Origin: Streptomyces cupreus
Lineage (GTDB): Bacteria > Actinomycetota > Actinomycetes > Streptomycetales > Streptomycetaceae
Direction of reading: 5' to 3'
DNA length: 64,000 nucleotides
Assembly (NCBI RefSeq): GCF_014257025.1
Contig: NZ_JACMSF010000015.1
Coordinates: forward strand, 94,956 to 158,955
Position numbers and translations under genes: made by a program. Shown here in pieces: positions 21,172-28,360 of the stretch. Numbering within the stretch: the stretch's first letter is position 1; each line of letters begins with the position of its first letter. The notes below the pieces were generated by a model. It saw only the letters and a program-made list of their open reading frames with translations. It did no database searches and was not told where the DNA came from.

Positions 21172-21896
21172 GACGCACCCCCGTCCCGCTGCACCGGAAT
21201 CAGCGGCCACTCGGTGCGCACCCCGTCCGCCCACGACTCCTTGCCAGGCGTCCGACGGAAGTACGCGGCCAACGAACGGCCCTGCTCCTCAGCCCATCCG
21301 ATCTGCGCCTGATGCAGATCGTCGATGCTCATTGACCCGAGCTGCTGCACCGTGGTGCCCAGTCGCCAGGCGACCCGGCACGCGGCGATGGCGTCGGCAT
21401 CCGCGCTGTGCGCGCCGTCCAACGGAACCCGGTAGTGCTCGCACAGATCCGACAGGGTGCGCTTGCCCTTACGGCGGCTGACCTGCTTATCCAGGACGCG
21501 GGGATCGATGACCCGCAGCTGGTCGCCGACGATGTCGCTGAGCGGGCACACGCGGTGCCTGCGCGCCTCACGGTCGAGCATGGTGAGGTCGAAGCTCGCG
21601 TTCATCGCGACGAGCGGGATCCCGGCGAGCACGACCTGCGACAGCGCCGCGACAACCTGCTCGACGACTTGGCCGGCGGGTTGCCCTTCGGCCCGGGCCC
21701 GCTCCGTGGTCACCTTGTGGATGTCGCTGGCGGCCTTGGGGATCTCGACGCCGGGGTCGGCCAGCCAGTTCGCGGATTGGGTGGGGTGCTTGCCGCCGCA
21801 CTGGACGACGCATGCGGTGACGATGCGGTCGGACTCGACGTCGACGCCTGTGGTTTCGAGGTCGAAGCCGCACAGGCGGCCGAGGTGCCAGCTCAT
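21168..21896 (-). CDS. DnaQ-like DEDDh 3'-5' exonuclease, 242 aa
   Basis: Exo I motif GFDLETTGVDVESDRIVT (Asp12, Glu14), Exo II with NASFDLTML, and Exo III with GAHSADADAIAACRV give the DEDDh set, as in the DNA polymerase III epsilon subunit. The family trims 3' DNA or RNA ends. In phage recombination modules such a gene often accompanies a single-strand annealing protein, as here: ERF lies directly upstream with a 4-base overlap. The C-terminal 60 residues (MSIDDLHQAQIGWAEEQGRS) are an extra helical region typical of the actinomycete versions. Confidence 0.88.
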   Translation of the reverse strand: MSWHLGRLCGFDLETTGVDVESDRIVTACVVQCGGKHPTQSANWLADPGVEIPKAASDIHKVTTERARAEGQPAGQVVEQVVAALSQVVLAGIPLVAMNASFDLTMLDREARRHRVCPLSDIVGDQLRVIDPRVLDKQVSRRKGKRTLSDLCEHYRVPLDGAHSADADAIAACRVAWRLGTTVQQLGSMSIDDLHQAQIGWAEEQGRSLAAYFRRTPGKESWADGVRTEWPLIPVQRDGGAS

Positions 21897-22672
21897 GCGC
21901 CACCGCCAGTGCGCTCGCCGTGAATCCGTCGACCGAGGTCGCCGAGCGTTTCCCACTCGCCGGTCTCGTTTTGCACGCGCGAGCCCAACATCCGTGCGTT
22001 GGACACCTCGTAGCCGATCTGCTGGATCCGGCCCGGGCTGGTCTTCGGATCGAGGAGCTCGTCGCGGTACGACTCTGCGGATCGGGCTGGCGCCTCGATG
22101 CCCCGCTCGATGCGGTCGGCGTCCGGGTCTGTGTCGTGCGTGGGCGTCAGCCCGAACCCAAGGAGCAGCGTCCGCAGCGCGACCGACTGCGCCTTCGTCG
22201 TGGCCTTGTCGGCGGTGTCGAGGGCCTCGCCCATCGTCTGGAGGGTGAGCGTGTCACCCATTGGCCCCATGATCGTCCAGGTGACGAGGACGGAGCACTC
22301 CCGCATCTTGCCGCCGGACTTCGTCGTCTTCTCGCCGTACGACGCTTCGACCTTCGACGACATGACGTGCACACCGTGCTTCAGCGTGACCGGGCCGAAG
22401 ACGTTGACGACGGTGTCCACACCGCGGAAGTTGAAGCGCGTGCCGGACTGGTTGTACAGCTCGCCCTTGCCGATGGCGCGGATGTCCCGGCGGACCCGGA
22501 GCCATGCGACACCGACGGGCACCATGTCCGGGTCGTCGTCGCCGGGCTCGTAGTCAGCCATGGGGTCGGGCGCCGGGATGAACTCCTCGGCGGCCGGTGC
22601 TTCCTCAGCCGGGGCCGGGGAGTTGTCGGTGCGGCCTGCAGCGGCCGCAGCCCGCTCAGCGATCGTGGTCAT
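21893..22672 (-). CDS. ERF-family single-strand annealing protein, 259 aa
   Basis: The central region YNQSGTRFNFRGVDTVVNVF, MSSKVEASYGEKTTKSGGKM and TMGEALDTADKATTKAQSVA LRTLLL fits the ERF/Sak family, with the diagnostic GEA.D..DKA..KA...A stretch. The N-terminal 50 residues are acidic and disordered. These proteins anneal complementary single strands in phage recombination and circularisation. The partner exonuclease YqaJ is encoded just upstream. Confidence 0.85.
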   Translation of the reverse strand: MTTIAERAAAAAGRTDNSPAPAEEAPAAEEFIPAPDPMADYEPGDDDPDMVPVGVAWLRVRRDIRAIGKGELYNQSGTRFNFRGVDTVVNVFGPVTLKHGVHVMSSKVEASYGEKTTKSGGKMRECSVLVTWTIMGPMGDTLTLQTMGEALDTADKATTKAQSVALRTLLLGFGLTPTHDTDPDADRIERGIEAPARSAESYRDELLDPKTSPGRIQQIGYEVSNARMLGSRVQNETGEWETLGDLGRRIHGERTGGGA

Positions 22673-23718
22673 GCGTTGTGCTCCTCACGGACAGAGCGGG
22701 GAATGTTGATCTGGCGATAGGTGCGGTCCTCGACGCAGTCCGCGTAGGCATCCGGCCAGCGCTCGGCGAGGCGGGCGACGTCCGTCCACTGCTTGGAGCG
22801 CTCATCGAGGGACACATGGACGCGGTCCAGGACCGTGGCCGCCTCGGCGCTGCCGAGCCCGGCGAGGATGCGGGCCTTCGCCGCCTTCTTCCGCTTCTCG
22901 GCCGCCACGTAGTCGTTGTGCGCGTCGAGGTAGTCGGCGACGGCGTCCTGCGTGTCGACGTCGCGGGTGATGTCCACGACCCCGTCATGCTCCGGGTGCA
23001 ACCGCTCGTACAGGTCGAGCAGAACGTCCGGGTCGGCGTCCGCGGGGAGGACCGGCGGCCGCCGGTCAGTGATCTGCTGCCAGGCGCGGGCCCCGGCCTC
23101 ACGCAGGTCCGCAATCAGCTGCTCGTGGTCGACGACGCGGACGACGAACTGCCGGTAGTCGTTGCCGCCGATCCGCACCGCAACATGGATGTGGTCGAAG
23201 CCGCACACGTCGGCTTGCCACAGGGTCTGTACGAGGACGTCGTCGGCGACGCCCTTGCGGAACAGGCCAGCCTTCATCTTGTCGCGGCACTTGATCTCGA
23301 CGGCGCACTTCTCGGCGCCGTCGGCGAGCGGGCATTCCAGGACGCGGCGGTCGAGGGTGCACATCTGCCAGGGCCGGTCGATGTTGGCGACGAGGCCGAC
23401 GCGGCGGACCACGCTGCGGTTGCGGCGGGCCCACTCGCGGGCGACGCCTTCCTCGTCGATCCGTCCCCAGAGGGCGGGTTCGCTGTCGTCGGACTCCAGT
23501 GGTAGGCCGCCGGTCTTGTCGTGCCAGACCGAGAGGGCGTTGCCGTACCGGCTGATGCCGAGGATCGCGGCGATGTCCGAGGAGCCGATTCCGGAGCGTC
23601 GGGCGGTGAGCCAGTCGGCGCGGTCGGCGTCGGCGGGGAGGATGAGTCGGCCAGTCGGTGTGACGCGGCGGCCGGCGGCCGGGGCCGTGTTGGCCCCGGC
23701 GTCGGTGGTGGTGGTCAT
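22669..23718 (-). CDS. YqaJ-type (lambda-exonuclease-like) recombinase exonuclease, 349 aa
   Basis: RRSGIGSSDIAAILGISRYG is the usual N-terminal signature, followed by PALWGRIDEEGVAREWARRN, MCTLDRRVL and CAVEIKCRDKMKAGLF, giving the PD-(D/E)xK-like catalytic set (D, EIK). The C-terminus has long helices (EKRKKAAKARILAGLGSAEA). These exonucleases chew 5' ends of linear double-stranded DNA and hand the strand to an annealing protein, here ERF. Length is normal. ATG overlaps the previous stop as ATGA. Confidence 0.88.
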   Translation of the reverse strand: MTTTTDAGANTAPAAGRRVTPTGRLILPADADRADWLTARRSGIGSSDIAAILGISRYGNALSVWHDKTGGLPLESDDSEPALWGRIDEEGVAREWARRNRSVVRRVGLVANIDRPWQMCTLDRRVLECPLADGAEKCAVEIKCRDKMKAGLFRKGVADDVLVQTLWQADVCGFDHIHVAVRIGGNDYRQFVVRVVDHEQLIADLREAGARAWQQITDRRPPVLPADADPDVLLDLYERLHPEHDGVVDITRDVDTQDAVADYLDAHNDYVAAEKRKKAAKARILAGLGSAEAATVLDRVHVSLDERSKQWTDVARLAERWPDAYADCVEDRTYRQINIPRSVREEHNA

Positions 23719-24071
23719 CGGGTGGCCTCCGCTTCAGCAGGCTGGCCGTGGTTGTGCTGGTACACGGCCAGGAGGCGTTGCGCCGCCTGCACGTTGTTCA
23801 TCTGCACCGCCTTGTTCAGGGCGGTGATGAGGGCGCGGAGGTAGCCGAGTTCACCAGGCCACCCCTCGACGACGGCGCCCTCGGAGGCGAGGACCTCGGC
23901 CCGGTAGGCGCCGAGGAGTGTCCGGGCCGCCTCCTCGTTACCTCCGCGCCGGGACGCCAGCCCCGACACGATCGCCTCAGCGGGAGTGCGGGTGGCGTCG
24001 CACCAGCGGCAGTTCAGGCCGTTGTCCCAGACGTGGCCGGGCGGATGGTTCGGGCAGACGGAGGCGCTCAT
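23715..24071 (-). CDS. Zinc-binding hypothetical protein, 118 aa
   Basis: The N-terminal block CPNHPPGHVWDNGLNCRWCD is a Cys/His zinc motif known in many Streptomyces phage proteins. An AEAIVSGLASRRGGNEEAAR helix and ARALITALNKAVQMNNVQAA-like helices follow. No enzymatic role visible. Coupled on both ends by four bases. Confidence 0.6.
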   Translation of the reverse strand: MSASVCPNHPPGHVWDNGLNCRWCDATRTPAEAIVSGLASRRGGNEEAARTLLGAYRAEVLASEGAVVEGWPGELGYLRALITALNKAVQMNNVQAAQRLLAVYQHNHGQPAEAEATR

Positions 24072-24448
24072 ACGGCAGCACCACCCTCACGGCGCTGCGC
24101 CGGGATCACGACCGGCTTCGGCACAGCAGCCTCCAGCCGCTTCGCCAGCCGCGCCAGCGCCTCACCGCGCACAGGCACCTCGTAGCCGACCTTCAGCGCC
24201 AGGTGCTCCATGAGGAGCTTCTCGGGCTCCCACCCGTTGTGCTCACGGGAGACACTGCGGTCGTCGATGATCTCCATGAGGAGAGCGAGGGCGTCCTCGT
24301 CGTCGGCGATGGCGGTGACGACGTGGGTGAAGTACTCCTCCAGGTCGAGGTACACGCCGTCCGGGACACGCCGGGTGTACAGGCGCATCGGCTTGGTGGT
24401 GGCGGGGCGCCGGAAGAGGCGGTGGAGGGCGAGTCGGATGCGGTTCAT
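24068..24448 (-). CDS. Hypothetical protein, 126 aa
   Basis: A basic N-terminus (MNRIRLALHRLFRRPATTKP) followed by LDLEEYFTHVVTAIADDEDA LALLMEIIDDRSVSREHNG and a helical C-terminus EALARLAKRLEAAVPKPVVI. It could be a small regulator; no fold is recognised. Coupled by four bases to the next gene. Confidence 0.55.
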   Translation of the reverse strand: MNRIRLALHRLFRRPATTKPMRLYTRRVPDGVYLDLEEYFTHVVTAIADDEDALALLMEIIDDRSVSREHNGWEPEKLLMEHLALKVGYEVPVRGEALARLAKRLEAAVPKPVVIPAQRREGGAAV

Positions 24449-24687
24449 CGGGTGGCCCCCTTCAGGGCGTTGAAGCGGGACGGCTTGGCGTGACGCGGTT
24501 CGAACCGGGCGTCAGCGATCGCGATCAGCAGCCGGTCGAAACGACCCGACTCGACCAGCAGCCACACATCCGGCCGGGGCACACGGGCGTCGACGAGGAG
24601 GAAGTACGGCACCGCCAGCGCGGCGCCCGCGCTGATCGCGCCGAATACGGCGCTGGCCGGGGTGAGATCGGCGAGGAGGGTCAGCAC
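24445..24687 (-). CDS. Small membrane protein, 80 aa
   Basis: An N-terminal hydrophobic segment (ASAVFGAISAGAALAVPYFL L) and a soluble tail with GRFDRLLIAIADARFEPRHA. The GTG at 24687 lies seven bases inside the upstream gene, the one junction of the long run that is not exactly four bases. Function unknown. Confidence 0.55.
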   Translation of the reverse strand: MLTLLADLTPASAVFGAISAGAALAVPYFLLVDARVPRPDVWLLVESGRFDRLLIAIADARFEPRHAKPSRFNALKGATR

Positions 24688-25028
24688 GGAGCACCGCCCG
24701 TCTCGGGCAGATCCCGGGACACCCGGTAGGTGTGGTGCAGATGGAACGGGTCGTCCTCACGCAACGCCTGCGTCGGCGCGATCCGCTGTGTGATCCCGTC
24801 CGCTCCCCGCAGCACCTCCTGCTGCGCCTGAAGCGCGGCCAGTTGCTCCGTCAGCTCGGCAACCCGAGATCGCAGCCGCTCCAACTCGGCGGCGCCGCCC
24901 GACTCCACCAGCATCCCCGCGTCGATGAAGATCTGCGGCGCCGCCGACACGAACTCCTCGCCACTGTCGATGAGCCCCGCCCACAGCACCCGGCGGCCCT
25001 CAGCCAGCAGTTCCTCCCGGGCGCTCAC
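24681..25028 (-). CDS. Coiled-coil protein, 115 aa
   Basis: The central helix AAELERLRSRVAELTEQLAA LQAQQEVLRG is a clear coiled coil, following EELLAEGRRVLWAGLIDSGE and ending in a C-terminal HTYRVSRDLPETGGAPC. It resembles short accessory proteins in actinophage early operons. GTG start with a 4-base overlap to the upstream gene. Confidence 0.55.
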   Translation of the reverse strand: MSAREELLAEGRRVLWAGLIDSGEEFVSAAPQIFIDAGMLVESGGAAELERLRSRVAELTEQLAALQAQQEVLRGADGITQRIAPTQALREDDPFHLHHTYRVSRDLPETGGAPC

Positions 25029-25294
25029 GACGCCACCGCCGACCTGGCGATCAGCGGACCGAACGACTGCTGCACCTCGTGCAACGTCCACGGGTACGAG
25101 GCACCGTGGCCCGCGTCCTCCGGGTTGTGCGGGTTCGGGCAGGCGAGCAGCAGCTCGCCGTCGGAGGTGTGGCCGTTCGGCACCCACACGTCATCGCTGC
25201 TGTCGACGAACTCCGTCTGCGGCAACGTCGCCTTGTGCAGCGGCACCACCCGCGAGGGCTGTGTGATGCTCAGGGTTTGCAAGAATGTGGCCAT
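25025..25294 (-). CDS. Hypothetical protein, first of the 18-gene coupled run, 89 aa
   Basis: Starts MATFLQTLSITQPSRVVPLH, then TLPQTEFVDSSDDVWVPNGH and ELLLACPNPHNPEDAGHGAS, with possible zinc ligands CPNPH. It is the first gene of the run down to 17791, so its upstream gap (25295-25380) should hold a promoter or continue from the regulators before it. Assigned start ATG at 25294; a GTG 12 bases earlier is possible. Confidence 0.55.
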   Translation of the reverse strand: MATFLQTLSITQPSRVVPLHKATLPQTEFVDSSDDVWVPNGHTSDGELLLACPNPHNPEDAGHGASYPWTLHEVQQSFGPLIARSAVAS

Positions 25295-25380
25295 CGAAGG
25301 CCTCACTTTCTGGATTGGTGGGGTCGCCGATCAGGGGCCGTCTACCGGGCAAAGGGGGCGGCCCTTCGGCGTTGAAGGGG

Positions 25381-25680
25381 TCAGGCAGCGGCAGACGCGG
25401 GCTTCCGCCCGGCCGTCCGGCGGCGCTGACGCGGCATCGCACGGCCCGTTCTCGGGTCGCCGGCGCGGCGCGCCTCATAGATCGCGGCCCGGTCCTCGCG
25501 GTTGGTGACGATGCGGCGGCCGCTGTAGCTGTGCAGGTGGCGGTTGGCCCTGAGGAACCGGCGCAGCCATGAGACGGAGCAGTTGAGTACGTGGGCCGTC
25601 TCCTGGACGGTCATGAACTCCTGCTCCGGGTCCTGCGGGGGGACGGGCACTCCGTAGAGCTCGTAGGCCTTGGTGGCCAT
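25381..25680 (-). CDS. Excisionase-like HTH DNA-binding protein, 99 aa
   Basis: EQEFMTVQETAHVLNCSVSW LRRFLRANRHLHSYSGRRIV is a MerR-type winged helix (HTH_17) as in Xis-like proteins, followed by a strongly basic tail (PRQRRRTAGRKPASAAA). Together with the integrase it would bend DNA at the attachment site for excision, or it may be an early activator of the long operon downstream. It follows the Cro-like gene by five bases. Confidence 0.7.
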   Translation of the reverse strand: MATKAYELYGVPVPPQDPEQEFMTVQETAHVLNCSVSWLRRFLRANRHLHSYSGRRIVTNREDRAAIYEARRAGDPRTGRAMPRQRRRTAGRKPASAAA

Positions 25681-25685
25681 GGCGG

Positions 25686-25940
25686 TTATGTCCTTTCGGG
25701 TGGGTCCTCGGTGGGGCGAGGTGGCTGGCGTTGGAGGCGCTCGTCGCTGGCTTTGAGGGCGGTGCGGAGCGCGATGTACGGCGGTTTGCGCATGTGTGTG
25801 CGGGTGCCGGTTTCGAGGTGGCGGATGTAGCGGTCGGTGACTCCGACCAGGTCAGCCAGCTCGGCGCGTGTCAGTCCCGCTCGCATGCGTTCCTTGCGGA
25901 TCGCGTCCCCGTCGACCTCGAAGGTCGTCGGTTGGTGCAT
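25686..25940 (-). CDS. Cro-like XRE repressor, 84 aa
   Basis: EVDGDAIRKERMRAGLTRAE LADLVGVTDRYIRHLETGTR is an XRE helix-turn-helix, with a short C-terminal helical tail. It is divergent from the 137-aa regulator, with three operators between them, the classic arrangement of a phage switch, where this small protein would be the Cro counterpart and first gene of the early operon. Confidence 0.75.
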   Translation of the reverse strand: MHQPTTFEVDGDAIRKERMRAGLTRAELADLVGVTDRYIRHLETGTRTHMRKPPYIALRTALKASDERLQRQPPRPTEDPPERT

Positions 25941-25950
25941 GCCTTAAAAC

Positions 25951-26042
25951 TAGCCCTAGTTAGCCTCGCTGTCTAGCCTAAGTTAGCCGAGCATCGCGCG
26001 AAATCGACTTCCAGGGTGACTGGCAAGTAGCCTTAGTTAGCC
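25951..26042. promoter_or_regulatory. Three 15-bp operators between divergent regulators
   Basis: TAGCCCTAGTTAGCC (25951-25965), TAGCCTAAGTTAGCC (25974-25988) and TAGCCTTAGTTAGCC (26028-26042) share the pattern TAGCC-n5-TAGCC, a direct repeat of ten bases, one helical turn. They are AT-rich compared with surroundings. Three near-identical sites between a Cro-like and a repressor-like gene match a lysogeny-type switch. Confidence 0.8.
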
Positions 26043-26116
26043 TTGCCTCAGCGGAAACCGGCCGTTTGGCCCGTCAGAGCTAGTCGGAACTGGGTTCCGG
26101 CTGCCAAGATGTCGAC

Positions 26117-26530
26117 ATGGCTACTCGTGATCTCGGACGCCTCGCGCGGCGCGTGAAGGCGCACCGTCTTGAGCTGTTCTCCTCGCGCCTTGCCGCAGCT
26201 CGGGCGGCAGGGATCTCGAAGGACACCTGGCAGAGGGTCGAAGAAGGGGAAGAGGTCCGCGAGTCGACGTACGCCAAGATCGACAGGGTTCTTGGCTGGG
26301 CTGTCGGCAGCTGCATTCTGATCGCCGCTGGCGGTGAGCCGGTCCTCGCCGACGAAGCGCCAGCGGCGGCCGCAGTTGCGCCGCGCCTGTCCGAGGAGGA
26401 CGTGCGGGAGGCGGCTTACAAGGCGGCGATGGCGAAGCTGCCGGACGCCCCTATCGGGGCTGTGCAAGCGTTCGCTGAAGAGCTTGTGAAGGTTCTGCGC
26501 AGTACGGGCGCCATGGAAGATGACGCCTGA
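26117..26530 (+). CDS. Divergent repressor-like HTH protein, 137 aa
   Basis: The N-terminal part (ARRVKAHRLELFSSRLAAAR, AAGISKDTWQRVEEGEEVRE, STYAKIDRVLGWAVGSC) is a BldD/XRE-like HTH. An Ala-rich linker leads to a C-terminal helical domain with EDVREAAYKAAMAKLPDAPI likely for dimerisation. It faces the Cro-like gene over three operators, so it is the probable maintenance repressor. ATG at 26117, no clear ribosome site, so possibly leaderless or weakly translated. Confidence 0.75.
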   Translation: MATRDLGRLARRVKAHRLELFSSRLAAARAAGISKDTWQRVEEGEEVRESTYAKIDRVLGWAVGSCILIAAGGEPVLADEAPAAAAVAPRLSEEDVREAAYKAAMAKLPDAPIGAVQAFAEELVKVLRSTGAMEDDA

Positions 26531-26687
26531 TCAGGTCTGATTGGCCGTACAACCTTTTCGCCGTAACCTGATTGTGACCTTCCGGGGCTGACGAAAGCTC
26601 ACCAACCCCCTCCCGCTCCCGTGTTCGACATGTAACGCTGTGTCCCCACCCGGGGAGGTTCCCGCCAGGCGACACACAGGGGGACCG

Positions 26688-26885
26688 GTGAGTTGTGTAA
26701 TCAACCTCGACCTGGGGCCGGGCATCCTCGGATACCCGACCCAGATCGCAGGCCAGGAGGTATGTGTCCTGTCCCCAAGAGCCGCTGACGACCGCACGAT
26801 TCAGGCGAGCGTGAGGCGGTTCATGAAGGGCCAGGGCCGGGATTGCGGAACCTGCCGCGGCTGCCCTGTAGGCGCGACAGAGTAG
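26688..26885 (+). CDS. Small Cys-rich protein between repressor and integrase, 65 aa
   Basis: MSCVINLDLGPGILGYPTQI, AGQEVCVLSPRAADDRTIQA and FMKGQGRDCGTCRGCPVGAT. A C-x2-C-x2-C at the C-terminus could bind a metal. The GTG has GGGGGACCG upstream. The rest of the 444-base gap between 26531 and 26974 shows no other supportable gene; it should contain the integrase promoter. Confidence 0.5.
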   Translation: MSCVINLDLGPGILGYPTQIAGQEVCVLSPRAADDRTIQASVRRFMKGQGRDCGTCRGCPVGATE

Positions 26886-26974
26886 GCAGTTCCAGTACGC
26901 GGAGGCCGGCGGTAGGGGTGCCTGCCGGCGTATCCGCACTCACCGAACTCGCGCAAAGCGTCTGGGGGGACGGC

Positions 26975-28348
26975 ATGCCATCTGTGGAGATGCGCGGAAA
27001 CAGCATCCGGGTGAAGTGGTGGGGCGGCGAGTACCACCTCGACGAGCACGGGAAGCCGACGAAGCGGAAGAAGTACGAGAGCGCATCCGGGCCCGAGCCT
27101 GGTGTGCCGTTCGAGAACGAGGACGAGGCGTACAACTACGGTCTCGACCGCGAGTCCGACGTCCGCAACAACCGTCACCGGCCCAAGTCCAAGAACATGG
27201 GCATGGGCGAGTACTGCGATATCTGGTTCGCCTCGATCGAGCTGCGCGTGCGGTCGGAGAACAAGTACGAGTCGATCCTGAACGCTGTGATCAAGCCGTA
27301 CTGGCACACATGGACCGTCGCCCAGATCACGCCCGTCGACTACGACCAGTTCAAGAGCTACGTCACCAAGCGGTATTCGGAGAGCTACAAGAACAGCATT
27401 CTCAGCGTGTTCCGGATGCTCATGGACGACGCCGTCCTCAAACACAAACTCCGCGACGAGACACCCGTCATCGTCCAGAGACGGCGTGGCCGGTACGAGA
27501 AGAAGCAGACCCGCCGCGTAAAGCGCGAGCTGCCCATTGAGGCTGTGCACCAGCTGGCCTCAAACGCCTACCACGTATGGGGGTTCGCGGGCTGGGTGTA
27601 CATCTGGACCGTCGCCTTCACCGGCATGAGACCGCCCGGTGAAATGTACGGGCTGCAACGCGGGTTCGCCTCCCCGCACTGGCCGGCCACTGACCCCGAC
27701 CGTGATCGGCGAGAGGAAGAGGAGCCGCGGTACGCGGACTTGCATGCGCTGCGCGTGCAGCACCAGATGTACTACGCGGACGGCAAGCCGGTATTGGCCG
27801 GGCCGAAGTACGACAGCTACCGATCTCTCGTGATTCCGCCATTCCTTCATGAGCAGCATGCGGCGCTGCTGGCATCCCACGACAAGCCGTTCATGTTCGT
27901 GTCGAAGGCTGGCAAGCCGATGCTCGGCGTCGGATTCACGAAGAACTACTGGTACCCGATTCGGGACGGGCAGGACGAGGTGAAGCCGGCGCCGGGCGGC
28001 GCGCGGGTTGCCCGTCCGGAGCTGCCACCTGTGGAGGAGATGGCCGGGCAGGACATCTACCGGCTGCGGCACTGGCACAAGGCTCTACTGGACGAGCCGG
28101 GGGCGGACATCGCTGATGTGGCGAAGGAGGCCCGGCTGGGGCATGAGTTGCCGGGTATGGCGGGCGTCTACAGCGAGGTGACGCTGTCGATGGAGCGGCG
28201 CATTGTGGAGTACCTTCAGGAGGTATGGGAGAAGCGGGTTGTCGCGAGGGGTCTGTGGGTGGCTCCGTTTCCCATCGCTTCCCCAGATGATCTTTTCGAG
28301 GGGGAGAAGTCGCTGTTCAGCAGCCTCCCTGTGCTTGGCCTCAAATGA
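26975..28348 (+). CDS. Tyrosine recombinase (integrase), 457 aa
   Basis: An N-terminal core-binding region (about residues 75-175) and a C-terminal catalytic domain with Arg219 in AFTGMRPPGEMYGL, Arg365 in YRLRHWHKALLD, His390 in RLGHELPG and nucleophile Tyr399 in AGVYSEV. The HxxR histidine is replaced by Tyr in YRLRH, a tolerated change. Length and pattern fit integrases of Streptomyces elements. ATG at 26975 has GGGGGGAC upstream; the frame is open further upstream but without a site. It ends six bases before a chromosomal gene, so the attachment site must be next to it. Confidence 0.9.
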   Translation: MPSVEMRGNSIRVKWWGGEYHLDEHGKPTKRKKYESASGPEPGVPFENEDEAYNYGLDRESDVRNNRHRPKSKNMGMGEYCDIWFASIELRVRSENKYESILNAVIKPYWHTWTVAQITPVDYDQFKSYVTKRYSESYKNSILSVFRMLMDDAVLKHKLRDETPVIVQRRRGRYEKKQTRRVKRELPIEAVHQLASNAYHVWGFAGWVYIWTVAFTGMRPPGEMYGLQRGFASPHWPATDPDRDRREEEEPRYADLHALRVQHQMYYADGKPVLAGPKYDSYRSLVIPPFLHEQHAALLASHDKPFMFVSKAGKPMLGVGFTKNYWYPIRDGQDEVKPAPGGARVARPELPPVEEMAGQDIYRLRHWHKALLDEPGADIADVAKEARLGHELPGMAGVYSEVTLSMERRIVEYLQEVWEKRVVARGLWVAPFPIASPDDLFEGEKSLFSSLPVLGLK

Positions 28349-28360
28349 CATCCTGTGTCA
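28346..28360. other. TGACA-n5-TGTCA dyad, candidate attR core / WYL operator
   Basis: The integrase stop codon starts the left half (TGACA, 28346-28350), and the right half (TGTCA, 28356-28360) abuts the start codon of the WYL regulator. No tRNA gene is present here. Since the integrase and chromosomal genes meet at this point, the attachment core should include or adjoin this dyad. Confidence 0.4.
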
